DNA of 36,775 nucleotides from an uncultured Clostridium sp. (GTDB lineage: Bacteria > Bacillota > Clostridia > TANB77 > CAG-508): the NCBI GenBank assembly GCA_947567695.1, contig CANONT010000016.1, positions 1 through 36,775 of the forward strand, read 5' to 3'. The position numbers and the translations under genes were made by a program. How positions within the stretch are numbered: position 1 is the first letter of the stretch; the number at the start of each line of letters is the position of its first letter. This document shows, piece by piece, positions 1 to 8,154 of this stretch. The notes beneath the pieces were generated by a model. That model saw nothing but the letters and a program-made list of their open reading frames with translations. It was not told the DNA's origin and ran no database searches.

Positions 1-2151
1 GCACTAGTAATCACGATTATTATTTTATTAATATTAGCCTCTGTCACAGTTGCTACATTAACAGGAGACAATGGAATTATAACCAAAGCGATGGAAGCCA
101 GAGAAAAAACAGAACTAGCAGAAGTAGAGGAACAATTAAAATTGGCTGAATTGAGTGCGAAGTTAAAAAATCAAGGTGGAACGGTTACACTTGACGACAT
201 ACTAGAAGAGCTAGAAAAACAAGGAGTAGATTTTGAACAAGAAGGTAATACCATTATAGTGAATGGAACCCATATCTTTGATTTTGAGGATAATAATGGA
301 GATATAGGATGGACCAATCAAGGAACAACAACAGCACCAAAGCCAAAGATTGTTTCGATAGAGATTATAGATAAAAGAGATACTACCATAAAAGTAAAAG
401 TAACGACTAAGAGAAATGTTGGAGGAACTCTAATTTATTCGATACAAGAAGAAAATGGAGCATACCAAGAAAGAGAGAGAGTAAAGCAAACAGCTACTGG
501 AGAATTAGCGCAAGAAGAATATACTTTTAATAGCTTAGATAGAAGTAAAATCTATACTAAAATTAAAGTAGAAGCCATAGCAGAAAATGGAGAAACGGCG
601 AGTAAAGAAATAGATGTTACAAGTATACCAGCATTAACAAGAAATAATATAACATTTACTTATACGGTAAATGGAAAAGGCATAAAAGAAGGGGAATATA
701 CACAAGGACCAATAACAGTAAAAATAGCTACCAAAAATGTAGATACGACAGGATATCGTTTACAATATGCAACAGGAAACCCAGATATGGCAAGCAATTG
801 GAAAGATTATGATAATAGAACAGGAGTAGAATTTACGACCAAAGGAAACTTGTATGTTAGATTAAGTGATGGTAGACAAGGAGGAACATATACTACGACC
901 CAAATAAACAATATCGATACCTTACCACCAAAGCAATTTACGCCAAATATAACAACGGGAATAGATTATATTACAGTAACTGGTTCAACAGTAGATCAAG
1001 AAGAAACAGCAACGAGTGCAAGTAGTGGAATTGCTAGATATTATTTTAGTAAAGATAATGGAACCAATTGGGTACCACAAGACGGAACAACTGAGACGAG
1101 TTATACATTTGATAATTTAGAGTCAGGCACTAATTGCAAAATAAAAATAAAAGCAATCGATAAAGTAGGGAAAGAAGTCATAACAGAGCCAATAGAAAGA
1201 GCAACAGAAAATATAGAAGTAGTGTATCAATATAATCCATCTACTTGGACGAATGGAAATGTAAAACCAGTAGTTGTTACAATAGCAACAACGCCAAGCT
1301 TACCAGCAGGATATACAGTAGAGTATTCAAAAGATAGAGCTACATGGGATAGTAATGCCAATACGATGAGTCAAAAGGGCGAATTATATGTACGAATAAA
1401 AAATGCCAACAATTATGTGATTAAAGATAATATGACAGCCAATGTAGTAAAAATAGATAACGATAAGCCAAAAGAATTTACGATTACACAAGAAAGTGTT
1501 ACAACCAGTAGTATAACAGTAAAAGTTACAGCAGAAGATGCAGAGGCAACTAGTACTAGTGCTAAAAGTGGAATAGCAGGTTATCGATTTAGTAAAGACG
1601 ATGGGGCAAATTGGACAGATTATCAAGAAAGTGGCACTTATAAGTTTGACAATTTAATAGGAAATGTAGCTGGGGTAACGTATCCAATCAAAGTAGAAGC
1701 AAAAGATCAGGCAGGAAATACAAGAGAAGCAAAAAAAGATTGTACAACAAGTAGAAATGATGCATATTATGTAGAAGATGTAGGAGTAGTTTGTACGATT
1801 GGTGGCAGAGAATATAAGAAAATGAAACCAGGGGGTGCTTTATGTGGTATTGGTTACAGACAGGGTGATATGAAGTGGGCAAATCCTGTGCTTGTTAGTA
1901 CAGATCCTGAGGCTACAAGATATGGTTCTGCAAATGATAGTTTTAATAGTTTGTCAGGCTATGACACAATTGACTTTCATGGTGTTACTTTCTATGTATC
2001 TTTGATTGGAGCAGGGATGCCTGCAGATTCAGGAATTGTAACTAGATTTTTTGACTTAAATGATAAGGCTTCTGCTCCAGCAATGGATAACCAAGAATGG
2101 AAAACGGTGATGGGAAATAGCATTTTGAATAAATATTTTTACAATGAATAA
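1..2151 (+). CDS. Prepilin-like surface protein with Ig/FN3-like repeats (5' end outside window)
   Basis: The frame is open from base 1, so the true start lies upstream. The first 30 codons encode a hydrophobic helix (ALVITIIILLILASVTVATL) followed by TGDNGII, the pattern after a type IV/class III prepilin cleavage site; the Lys/Gly cleavage motif itself is missing. A helical stretch rich in Glu and Lys follows. Two alternating beta-rich modules come next: A copies near 646-930 and 1213-1470, B copies near 931-1185 and 1471-1740. The B copies share SGIA-YFSKD-G-NW, and look like fibronectin/Ig domains. The last ~125 residues (from about 1770) form a different domain containing two Cys, and base use changes there (more T-ending codons). 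Likely displayed on the cell surface or in a pseudopilus; the ligand is unknown. Prepilin class is clear, function is inferred. Confidence 0.8.
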   Translation, partial: ALVITIIILLILASVTVATLTGDNGIITKAMEAREKTELAEVEEQLKLAELSAKLKNQGGTVTLDDILEELEKQGVDFEQEGNTIIVNGTHIFDFEDNNGDIGWTNQGTTTAPKPKIVSIEIIDKRDTTIKVKVTTKRNVGGTLIYSIQEENGAYQERERVKQTATGELAQEEYTFNSLDRSKIYTKIKVEAIAENGETASKEIDVTSIPALTRNNITFTYTVNGKGIKEGEYTQGPITVKIATKNVDTTGYRLQYATGNPDMASNWKDYDNRTGVEFTTKGNLYVRLSDGRQGGTYTTTQINNIDTLPPKQFTPNITTGIDYITVTGSTVDQEETATSASSGIARYYFSKDNGTNWVPQDGTTETSYTFDNLESGTNCKIKIKAIDKVGKEVITEPIERATENIEVVYQYNPSTWTNGNVKPVVVTIATTPSLPAGYTVEYSKDRATWDSNANTMSQKGELYVRIKNANNYVIKDNMTANVVKIDNDKPKEFTITQESVTTSSITVKVTAEDAEATSTSAKSGIAGYRFSKDDGANWTDYQESGTYKFDNLIGNVAGVTYPIKVEAKDQAGNTREAKKDCTTSRNDAYYVEDVGVVCTIGGREYKKMKPGGALCGIGYRQGDMKWANPVLVSTDPEATRYGSANDSFNSLSGYDTIDFHGVTFYVSLIGAGMPADSGIVTRFFDLNDKASAPAMDNQEWKTVMGNSILNKYFYNE

Positions 2152-2195
2152 TTATTACAAGGAAATGACAAAAAACGAAATAATAGAAAAATCTA

Positions 2196-2224
2196 TTGCA
2201 TTTTAAAACAAAAAGTGCTAAAAT
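2196..2224 (+). promoter_or_regulatory. Candidate pyrG promoter upstream of a hairpin
   Basis: TTGCAT at 2196-2201 and TAAAAT at 2219-2224 are separated by 17 bases. The terminator-like hairpin at 2229-2274 starts almost at the expected transcription start, so this promoter would be followed at once by an intrinsic terminator. Confidence 0.4.
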
Positions 2225-2228
2225 AAGA

Positions 2229-2274
2229 AAAGATTAAAAAAAACCAATTTTGGGGAAGTTTTTAATCTTTTTTT
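2229..2274 (+). terminator. Intrinsic terminator or pyrG leader attenuator
   Basis: A 12-bp stem (2229-2240 with 2259-2270) with an 18-base loop is followed by a T-rich run. It can serve as the terminator of the upstream surface-protein gene. Its place between a promoter-like sequence and pyrG would also fit attenuation. Confidence 0.65.
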
Positions 2275-2389
2275 AATTTTAGTTAAGAAGAAGCAAAAAG
2301 ATTTCAATCTAATACGCAAAATGCTTAGGGAGACAGCCAAAAAATGCCAACGATTTGGGCTAATTAAAAATAGAAAGGAAGTTTTTACT

Positions 2390-3985
2390 ATGAATACAAA
2401 ATATATCTTTGTAACAGGTGGCGTAGTATCAGGACTAGGAAAAGGAATTACAGCTGCATCATTAGGGCGATTATTAAAAAATAGAGGATATAAGGTTACG
2501 ATTCAGAAGTTTGATCCCTATATCAATGTCGATCCAGGAACGATGAATCCATATGAACATGGAGAGGTTTTTGTGACAGATGATGGAGCAGAAACAGACT
2601 TGGATTTAGGACATTATGAAAGATTTATCAATGAAAACTTGACGAAAAATTCAAGTATTACCATGGGTAAGATTTATCAAAGTGTGATTGAAAAAGAAAG
2701 AAGAGGGGATTACTTAGGAAAAACAGTTCAAGTAATTCCACATATAACGAATGAAATTAAAGAAAAGATATATGGTTTTGAAGAGACAGATACGGATATT
2801 GTTATCACAGAAATAGGAGGAACAGTTGGAGATATTGAAGGAGTATCCATTATTGAGGCAATTCGTCAAGTAGGGTTAGAAAAAAATCCAGAAGATGTGA
2901 TTTATATTCATGTTACTTTATTACCATATATATCTGGTTCCAATGAAATTAAATCCAAACCAGCGCAACATTCTGTGAAAGAATTACAAAGTTATGGAAT
3001 TAAGCCAAATATATTAGTTTGTAGAACCGAAACGAATCTTCCAGATAGTATTCGTGAGAAACTTTCTTTATTTTGTAATGTTAGAAAAACGAGTGTAATT
3101 CAAAATAAAACAGCAGATAATTTATATGCTGTTCCACTTATGCTAGAAGAAGAAGGATTAGCAAGGGAAGTTTGTAATCATTTAAAATTAGAAAATTATG
3201 TGCCAGACAATAGCAAATGGGAAGCCATGGTTGAAAATATTAGAAACATTGCAGAGGATAAAGTGATCGATATTGCCATTGTAGGAAAATATGTAAAATT
3301 AGAAGATTCTTATATTTCTGTTATGGAAAGCTTATATCATGCTGGTTTTGCCAATCATGTAAAAGTAAAAGTTCATTTAATTGATTCAGAATCCATAACG
3401 AGTGAAAATGTGACAGAAAAGTTGAAAGATATCGATGGTGTTGTTGTTCCTGGAGGATTTGGAAATAGAGGTATTGAAGGAAAAATTGAAACGATAAAAT
3501 ATGTAAGAGAAAATAAAATACCATTTTTGGGAATTTGTTTGGGAATGCAAATGGCAGTGATTGAATTTGCAAGAAATGTGCTAGGTTTAAAAGATGCGAA
3601 TTCTGCTGAAATAGACCAAGATACAAAAAATCCATTGATTCATATTATGGAGGAACAAAAGGGCATTGATAAAAAGGGCGGAACTATGCGATTAGGAGCT
3701 TACCCTTGTGTTGTTAAAGATGGAACATTAGCTAGTAAGATTTATGGAGAAAAGGAAATTTCAGAAAGACATAGACATCGTTATGAGTATAATAATGAAT
3801 ACAGAGAAAGACTAGAGAATGCAGGTTTAAAGATTTCAGGTACTTCTCCAGATGGATTGTTGGTAGAAATGGTGGAGATACCAGCTCATCCTTATTTTAT
3901 TGCTGGACAGTTCCACCCAGAGTTGAAATCACGCCCTAATAAGCCAGCACCATTGTTTGTGGGATTGGTGAAAGCGTGTTTATAA
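2390..3985 (+). CDS. pyrG: CTP synthase
   Basis: Makes CTP from UTP, ATP and glutamine in the cytoplasm, the last step of pyrimidine nucleotide synthesis. The protein of 531 residues has the usual family length. The N-terminal synthetase domain starts with [16 protein letters not shown] (P-loop-like) and carries the GGTVGDIE motif. The C-terminal glutamine amidotransferase domain has the nucleophile region [11 protein letters not shown] and the catalytic His-Pro-Glu in [10 protein letters not shown]. The frame is open upstream to 2321, but ATG 2390 starts the conserved [11 protein letters not shown] sequence and has GAAAGGAAG before it. The gene stands alone: the pilin-like gene is upstream and the tRNA genes are downstream under their own promoter. 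Confidence 0.97.
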   Translation: MNTKYIFVTGGVVSGLGKGITAASLGRLLKNRGYKVTIQKFDPYINVDPGTMNPYEHGEVFVTDDGAETDLDLGHYERFINENLTKNSSITMGKIYQSVIEKERRGDYLGKTVQVIPHITNEIKEKIYGFEETDTDIVITEIGGTVGDIEGVSIIEAIRQVGLEKNPEDVIYIHVTLLPYISGSNEIKSKPAQHSVKELQSYGIKPNILVCRTETNLPDSIREKLSLFCNVRKTSVIQNKTADNLYAVPLMLEEEGLAREVCNHLKLENYVPDNSKWEAMVENIRNIAEDKVIDIAIVGKYVKLEDSYISVMESLYHAGFANHVKVKVHLIDSESITSENVTEKLKDIDGVVVPGGFGNRGIEGKIETIKYVRENKIPFLGICLGMQMAVIEFARNVLGLKDANSAEIDQDTKNPLIHIMEEQKGIDKKGGTMRLGAYPCVVKDGTLASKIYGEKEISERHRHRYEYNNEYRERLENAGLKISGTSPDGLLVEMVEIPAHPYFIAGQFHPELKSRPNKPAPLFVGLVKACL

Positions 3986-4022
3986 GTTGCTACAAGATTA
4001 ATGAAAATTTTTCAGAAATGTA

Positions 4023-4051
4023 TTGACAAAAGTTTGAAAAACATTTATAAT
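4023..4051 (+). promoter_or_regulatory. Promoter of the tandem tRNA-Gly genes
   Basis: Perfect consensus: TTGACA at 4023-4028, 17-base spacer, TATAAT at 4046-4051. The first tRNA starts 26 bases after the -10 box. This is the strongest promoter by sequence in the window. Confidence 0.85.
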
Positions 4052-4076
4052 TTATAATTGTCAGGAGGAAATTTAT

Positions 4077-4150
<74 letters not shown>

Positions 4151-4177
4151 ATTATCCTGATAATTATAACTTTATAT

Positions 4178-4251
<74 letters not shown>

Positions 4252-4292
4252 ACGATGTATCTGTTCGAACTAAATTGAACAGATGAGATATA

Positions 4293-4327
4293 AAAATCAA
4301 TCAGTAAAATGGTTGATTTTTTTGTTT
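4293..4327 (+). terminator. Terminator of the tRNA-Gly transcript
   Basis: An 11-bp stem (4293-4303 with 4310-4320, one G-T pair) with a 6-base loop is followed by a T run. A smaller hairpin, CTGTTC/GAACAG, lies at 4261-4282 between the second tRNA and this terminator. Confidence 0.85.
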
Positions 4328-4393
4328 GCGAAAAAATTTTCCAACAGAAAGGAATGAATGAAAAAGATAGATTAAGACTTGCAATAAGGATGG

Positions 4394-4440
4394 AAAAAGC
4401 AATTCATATTAACAAAAATGAAGAACATGAATTGCTTTTT
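4394..4440. terminator. Symmetric hairpin downstream of the minus-strand small gene
   Basis: A 14-bp perfect stem (4394-4407 with 4427-4440) has A and T runs at its base. It lies just past the 3' end of the gene at 4448-4813 and could end transcription from either side. Confidence 0.6.
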
Positions 4441-4447
4441 CTGATTA

Positions 4448-4813
4448 TTAGCGGTTGAATCTCATATACACATATGTCTTGTTTCCAGCATTAGTTACGG
4501 TCAAGAGTTCGGAGTTTGATATCGTTTTGAAATTTTCACCATCAAAAACCTCTATTGGCTCTTTTGGGCAATTTAACAAGAAAACGGTTTCGCGGTTGTT
4601 AGTTGAACCAAAAGTGATTTCTTGTGGATGCTCAATTGCATCCTGCATAGTTGAGAATGTAAAAACTTCAACACTAGTTTTTGATGTTCTAACTATGGTT
4701 TTCCCAACTTTTGCACTTTTGAGTTCTTCTAAGTACTTGCTCCGTTCTTCTTCACGTGAAGAAATGCTATAAGCGCTGAGTCCAAGAGCGCATACGGTAA
4801 TAAATCCTATCAT
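4448..4813 (-). CDS. Small membrane-anchored protein of unknown function, probably acquired
   Basis: I do not recognise this 121-residue protein. The start is well supported: GGAGGT lies 7 bases before the ATG, with a promoter further up. A short hydrophobic N-terminus (IGFITVCALGLSAY) suggests a single membrane anchor or signal. It is followed by a charged helical stretch (REEERSKYLEELKSAK) and a beta-rich domain with one Cys. Codon use differs from the neighbours: it contains CGC and the only in-frame CGG codon found outside frameshift sites (residue 24, + strand 4742-4744, after GAA). A +1 shift there would hit TAG four codons later, so CGG must be read as Arg for this gene to work. It sits next to a tRNA locus in an accessory patch, which fits recent transfer; the donor is unknown. 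Confidence 0.7.
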   Translation of the reverse strand: MIGFITVCALGLSAYSISSREEERSKYLEELKSAKVGKTIVRTSKTSVEVFTFSTMQDAIEHPQEITFGSTNNRETVFLLNCPKEPIEVFDGENFKTISNSELLTVTNAGNKTYVYMRFNR

Positions 4814-4834
4814 AAAATACCTCCGTTTTTAACA

Positions 4835-4901
4835 TCTGGAGGTTACACGACCCCTCCAGAAATTTCATTAAAAATTTTCTGAAGCATTAGTCGTGTAATG
4901 C
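4835..4901 (-). promoter_or_regulatory. Structured 5' leader with possible kissing loops
   Basis: Read on the minus strand, the leader offers three hairpins before the RBS. The first is GCATTA/TAATGC with loop CACGAC (4901-4884). The second is CAGAAA.../...TTTCTG. The third is TCTGGAGG/CCTCCAGA (4860-4835) with a loop holding GTCGTG. The loops of hairpins 1 and 3 are complementary over 6 bases, and 9 bases if flanks are included (TTACACGAC with GTCGTGTAA). Hairpins 2 and 3 share bases, so alternative folds are possible. It matches no riboswitch class I can name. Confidence 0.5.
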
Positions 4902-4916
4902 AATAGAATTACATAT

Positions 4917-4945
4917 ATTTTAGCATATTTTTTCAAAAAAGTCAA
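4917..4945 (-). promoter_or_regulatory. Promoter of the small membrane-protein gene
   Basis: On the minus strand TTGACT (4945-4940) and TAAAAT (4922-4917) are 17 bases apart, upstream of the structured leader and of the gene that starts at 4813. Confidence 0.7.
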
Positions 4946-5078
4946 AAAACACTTGAAAATTATTGACATCTTTTTTTCAGGGTAATTTCAAACAATACTT
5001 AAAAACTACTAAAAAATATGTTATAAATATATTGAGTGGTGATTAGAAAACTTTTGAAGCTCTAAGTCATTCATATAA

Positions 5079-5112
5079 CCTAGAGTCTATTTAAAGATTC
5101 TAGGTGTTTTTT
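5079..5112 (+). terminator. Intrinsic terminator without an obvious upstream gene
   Basis: The stem CCTAGA/TCTAGG (5079-5084 with 5099-5104), extended by weaker inner pairs, is followed by seven T. The only plus-strand sequence before it is the non-coding stretch from about 4950, so it may end a small RNA or be left over from a lost gene. The rest of 4946-5160 shows nothing else I can support. Confidence 0.55.
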
Positions 5113-5160
5113 TATTCATGAATTTTTTTATAAATTTATTGCAATCTGTGAAAATTATGA

Positions 5161-5475
5161 TATACTTATGATAACTCAAAAAAACTATCTAATCAAAATA
5201 TTACGAAAAATACTAGAACTTTATTAGCTATACTTAAATTAAATTATTGGTGTACATCAGAAGAGGAAAAAAATAGATGGAAAGATAAGTTTGTTAAAAA
5301 TGAAGATAAGCATCAAAAGTATTTAAATGAAAAGTATAACACAGATAACTTATTCAAGAAATATATGAATGACTTTAAGGATAACGCACAACATATGGAA
5401 TTAACAGAGTATAAACAAAAAGGAATATTTGCTAAAATTTTAGATAAAATAAAGAAGAAATTAGGAATATTATGA
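5161..5475 (+). pseudogene. 3' remnant of an unknown gene
   Basis: The frame is open from 5161 to the TGA at 5473, preceded directly by TGA at 5158, and has no start codon near its beginning (the first in-frame ATG is late). The roughly 104 codons encode a hydrophilic, Lys/Asp/Asn-rich sequence with LLAILKLNYWCTSEEEKNRW near the start and a basic C-terminus (KILDKIKKKLGIL). This looks like the C-terminal part of a cytoplasmic protein whose 5' part has been lost. Family not recognised. Confidence 0.45.
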
Positions 5476-5545
5476 ACATTTTACGTATATATATTATTCT
5501 ATTTGCAATGGCAGTATGTGCAATGATGATGAAGGGAATGTTATA

Positions 5546-6280
5546 ATGATAGCGATAACTAGTAAATTTGAAAGTGAGATGAAATTTATGAAAGGGGTAT
5601 TTAAAGCACTTGGTTATTTTATTTTATATTTTATTTTAACACTGCTTTTTCAAACCTTATTATCAATACTTTTTATGGGAATTGGTGTAGTAAATGGACT
5701 TAAAGAAGAAAATTTGATAATTGAGTTTGCAAACAACAATATTTTAGGTATTACTATTTTTTCTGGAATACTTACTATACTAATATTTTATATTATTTTT
5801 AAAACTAGAAAAAAAGATATAAAAAGCGAATGGAAATTAAAAAAGTTTAAATTGAAAGATATTGTATTACCAAGTATTATGGCATTTTCTTACTCATTTT
5901 TATTCGCACTAATAACCTATGACATATCACTTGAAAATTCAGTCATGGTTTCAAATTCTGTTAAGTATTATTCAGGAATATTACCAATTTTAGGAATTTC
6001 ATTGATGGCTATAAATTTGTTGCTTATAGCTCCTATTTCTGAAGAATTGGTATTTCGAGGAATAGTATATACTCGTGCTGAAAAGAAAAGTAATTCTATA
6101 GTTGCTATAATTTTAAGTTCTTTATTATTTGGCTGTATGCATTTTGCAGCAGGTGGTGGAATTTTAGTTATTGGCGCAATTTTAATGGGTGCAGTTTTTG
6201 GATATATATTTTATAAATATAATTCGCTTTGGATATGCATTATCTCTCACATAGTTGCTAATTTACCAGATTTTATTTAA
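5546..6280 (+). CDS. CPBP-family intramembrane metalloprotease (CAAX/Abi type)
   Basis: An integral membrane protein of about 244 residues with several hydrophobic segments. It has the three CPBP motifs: EELVFR (EExxxR) after a hydrophobic helix, FGCMHF (FxxxH), and HIVAN near the C-terminus. Bacterial members are putative intramembrane proteases, often tied to bacteriocin self-immunity or abortive phage resistance; the substrate here is unknown. ATG 5546 is chosen because GAAGGGA lies 8 bases upstream; an in-frame ATG at 5579 is an alternative. Its setting among a foreign-looking gene, a gene remnant and a broken HD gene suggests accessory DNA. Confidence 0.85.
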   Translation: MIAITSKFESEMKFMKGVFKALGYFILYFILTLLFQTLLSILFMGIGVVNGLKEENLIIEFANNNILGITIFSGILTILIFYIIFKTRKKDIKSEWKLKKFKLKDIVLPSIMAFSYSFLFALITYDISLENSVMVSNSVKYYSGILPILGISLMAINLLLIAPISEELVFRGIVYTRAEKKSNSIVAIILSSLLFGCMHFAAGGGILVIGAILMGAVFGYIFYKYNSLWICIISHIVANLPDFI

Positions 6281-6397
6281 TCATATTGACATATCTAATA
6301 ATTTACTCATTATACTTAAAATTGTATTTATAATCATTTTTGTTATTAGTTTTGCTTTAATGTTTAAAAAAGGAAACTGTGAAAGGAAGTTATTAAA

Positions 6398-6433
6398 AAC
6401 GGACAATACTACTAAATAGAAGTATTGTCCGTT
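6398..6433. terminator. Perfect palindrome serving as bidirectional terminator
   Basis: A 13-bp perfect stem (6398-6410 with 6421-6433) with a 10-base loop, followed by CTTTTTT on the plus strand. It ends the CPBP region and overlaps the 3' end of the minus-strand HD pseudogene. A shorter relative of it lies at 15328-15357 beside the second HD remnant. Confidence 0.7.
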
Positions 6434-7005
6434 ACTTTTTTAGCTTCATTAATTACTTTTTGAAAAAATTCATAATAAGGTTCTAATTCTTCTTTTGCAA
6501 AATCCAAAGAAAGAATATTATGTTTTTCATTCAACTTAAAATTCAATTGTTCCAGTTCTTTATCAAAATTATGAAATCTACGACCTAACATAGAAGAATA
6601 ATAAAGGACACCTTTTGGATGAATAAACCTGTAACAATCACTATTTGCTACTATTTCGGCTTCTAGGCTAAAGAACTTTTCAGCCCCATGATGCTGTTCT
6701 ACGCATTTAATAATATTTTATTTAGTATTTGGATCTAAATCAGCTTCTTTAAGAAATTCTTTTGTTGCATTAGATGACATTGATATATGTTGTTTTGGTG
6801 TTCCTAAATGGGAAGCTTCAGGAAGCTTACAATCCATTAATGATATACCGATTTTTACAAGGTTTTCATCTGCACCATACTTTTTAGCTAATCTAATTCC
6901 TGCATCTAAAGAAATATGATATAGAAATTCCATATCAGGATTATATTTTTGTATTTCAGCTCTATTAAAAGCATCTGCCGTTTTAACTAAATTTTCTATA
7001 TTCAC
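6412..7005 (-). pseudogene. HD-domain-like phosphohydrolase, interrupted by a TAA codon
   Basis: Starting at ATG 7005, the first 95 codons end at TAA (6718-6720). Reading on in the same frame gives a continuous C-terminal part, with NIIKCVEQHHGAEKFF directly after the stop, up to TAG at 6412. The His and Asp pattern (HIS, LMDCK, KQH, QHHG, ANSDCYRF) resembles HD-superfamily metal phosphohydrolases, although the HD dyad itself is not clear (MD). A single base change (GAA or AAA to TAA) explains the break. A shorter, more damaged copy lies at 15336-15644. Relic in my view; substrate unknown. Confidence 0.65.
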
Positions 7006-7194
7006 AATATATCACCTTACCTTAATAAAATTTTATAAATTGATTATATATCTAACATAAATATTTGTAAAGTCATATATATAAAATATTGTTGAAATTG
7101 CTTGAAAAAATTGCCAAAACATCTTAACATAAGCAAGTAACAAAATTGCAAGCAAAAGGCTTGAGTGTTAAAAAAGTACTCAATAATTTTTTTA

Positions 7195-7223
7195 TTGATA
7201 AAAATTGTTATTTATATTAAAAT
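7195..7223 (+). promoter_or_regulatory. Promoter for the PHP phosphatase gene
   Basis: TTGATA at 7195-7200 and TAAAAT at 7218-7223, 17-base spacer. A small hairpin (TTGAGT/ACTCAA, around 7161-7183) with a T run lies just upstream and may insulate it. Confidence 0.65.
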
Positions 7224-7283
7224 AGAAAAGCAATGCTAATAATTTATAACACAAGAAAATAAATAGAAAAAAGGAGTGATTTT

Positions 7284-8093
7284 ATGATATACACAGACTA
7301 TCATTTACATACAACATTTTCACACGATGGGATTTCCACTATGGAGGCACAAATTCAAAATGCTATAAAATTAGGATTAAAGGAAATATGTTTTACTGAA
7401 CACTATGACATATATGACGGATTAAAAAATAATTCATTAAAAACAATAGATGTAGGAAACTATGTAGAAAATTTTAAACAATACAAAGAAAAATACAAAA
7501 ATCAGATCCGTCTAAAATTGGGAATAGAGATAGGATTACAACCAGATCTTAAAGAAGCCATCCGTAATATGGTAAAACAATATCCATTTGATTTTATTAT
7601 TGGTTCTTCTCATATAACCTGTAAAAAAGATATTGCGATGGATGCCAGCTTTTTTGAAGGTTTAACCCAAAAAGAAGCTTATACAAAATATTTTAGAGAA
7701 GTGCTAGAAAATATAAAGATATATGATGAATTTGATGTCTATGGTCATATCGATTATATTGTTAGATATGGTGGATATGAAAATAAAATCATAAAATATA
7801 GTGATTATCAAGAGATTTTAGATGAGATTCTTACGAATATTATAAACAAAGGAAAAGGCATTGAAATTAATACATCTGGCTATCGATATGGATTGGAAGC
7901 ACCGCATCCCAATTTTGAGATATTGACTCGATACAAAGAGTTAGGGGGCAAAATTGTAACGATTGGTTCCGATGCTCATAAAGTTCAAGATGTGTGTTCT
8001 CATTTTGAGAAAGCAACCAATTTATTGAAGAAAATCGGTTATAAAAGTTATACGGTATTTGAAAATAGAGAACCTAGATTCATAGACTTGTAA
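7284..8093 (+). CDS. PHP-domain histidinol-phosphatase-like protein
   Basis: A 269-residue PHP-family metal-dependent phosphoesterase. Visible metal-binding motifs are DYHLHTTFSHDG at the N-terminus, CFTEHYD, GIEIG, IGSSH, YGHIDY and the C-terminal GSDAH. The length and motif order match HisJ/HisK-type histidinol phosphatases (histidinol phosphate to histidinol), and RYG after HID and PHPNFE fit that group. No other his genes are present, so the gene could also act on another small phosphate ester. ATG 7284 has AAGGAGTG upstream. It has its own promoter and is read alone. Confidence 0.8.
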   Translation: MIYTDYHLHTTFSHDGISTMEAQIQNAIKLGLKEICFTEHYDIYDGLKNNSLKTIDVGNYVENFKQYKEKYKNQIRLKLGIEIGLQPDLKEAIRNMVKQYPFDFIIGSSHITCKKDIAMDASFFEGLTQKEAYTKYFREVLENIKIYDEFDVYGHIDYIVRYGGYENKIIKYSDYQEILDEILTNIINKGKGIEINTSGYRYGLEAPHPNFEILTRYKELGGKIVTIGSDAHKVQDVCSHFEKATNLLKKIGYKSYTVFENREPRFIDL

Positions 8094-8116
8094 AATTTTT
8101 TATTTTAGTGTAAAAT
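8088..8116 (+). promoter_or_regulatory. Promoter for the FemX-like gene
   Basis: TTGTAA (8088-8093, overlapping the stop codon of the preceding gene), 17-base spacer, TAAAAT (8111-8116). Confidence 0.5.
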
Positions 8117-8154
8117 ACAAGTACATTGTAAATAATGATAAAAGAGGAGAAAAT

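Noticed and set aside
1760..2151. Diversity-generating retroelement target in the last domain of the pilin-like protein
   Set aside because: No reverse transcriptase or template repeat is visible in the window.
2357..2390. GGGCTAATTA before pyrG as a CTP-sensing reiterative-transcription start
   Set aside because: No -10/-35 boxes at a suitable distance and no terminator between it and the pyrG start codon.
6296..6420. Short plus-strand frame encoding a hydrophobic stretch ending MFKKGNCERKLLKTDNTTK
   Set aside because: No start codon with an RBS before the hydrophobic part, and its end overlaps the terminator palindrome and the HD pseudogene.
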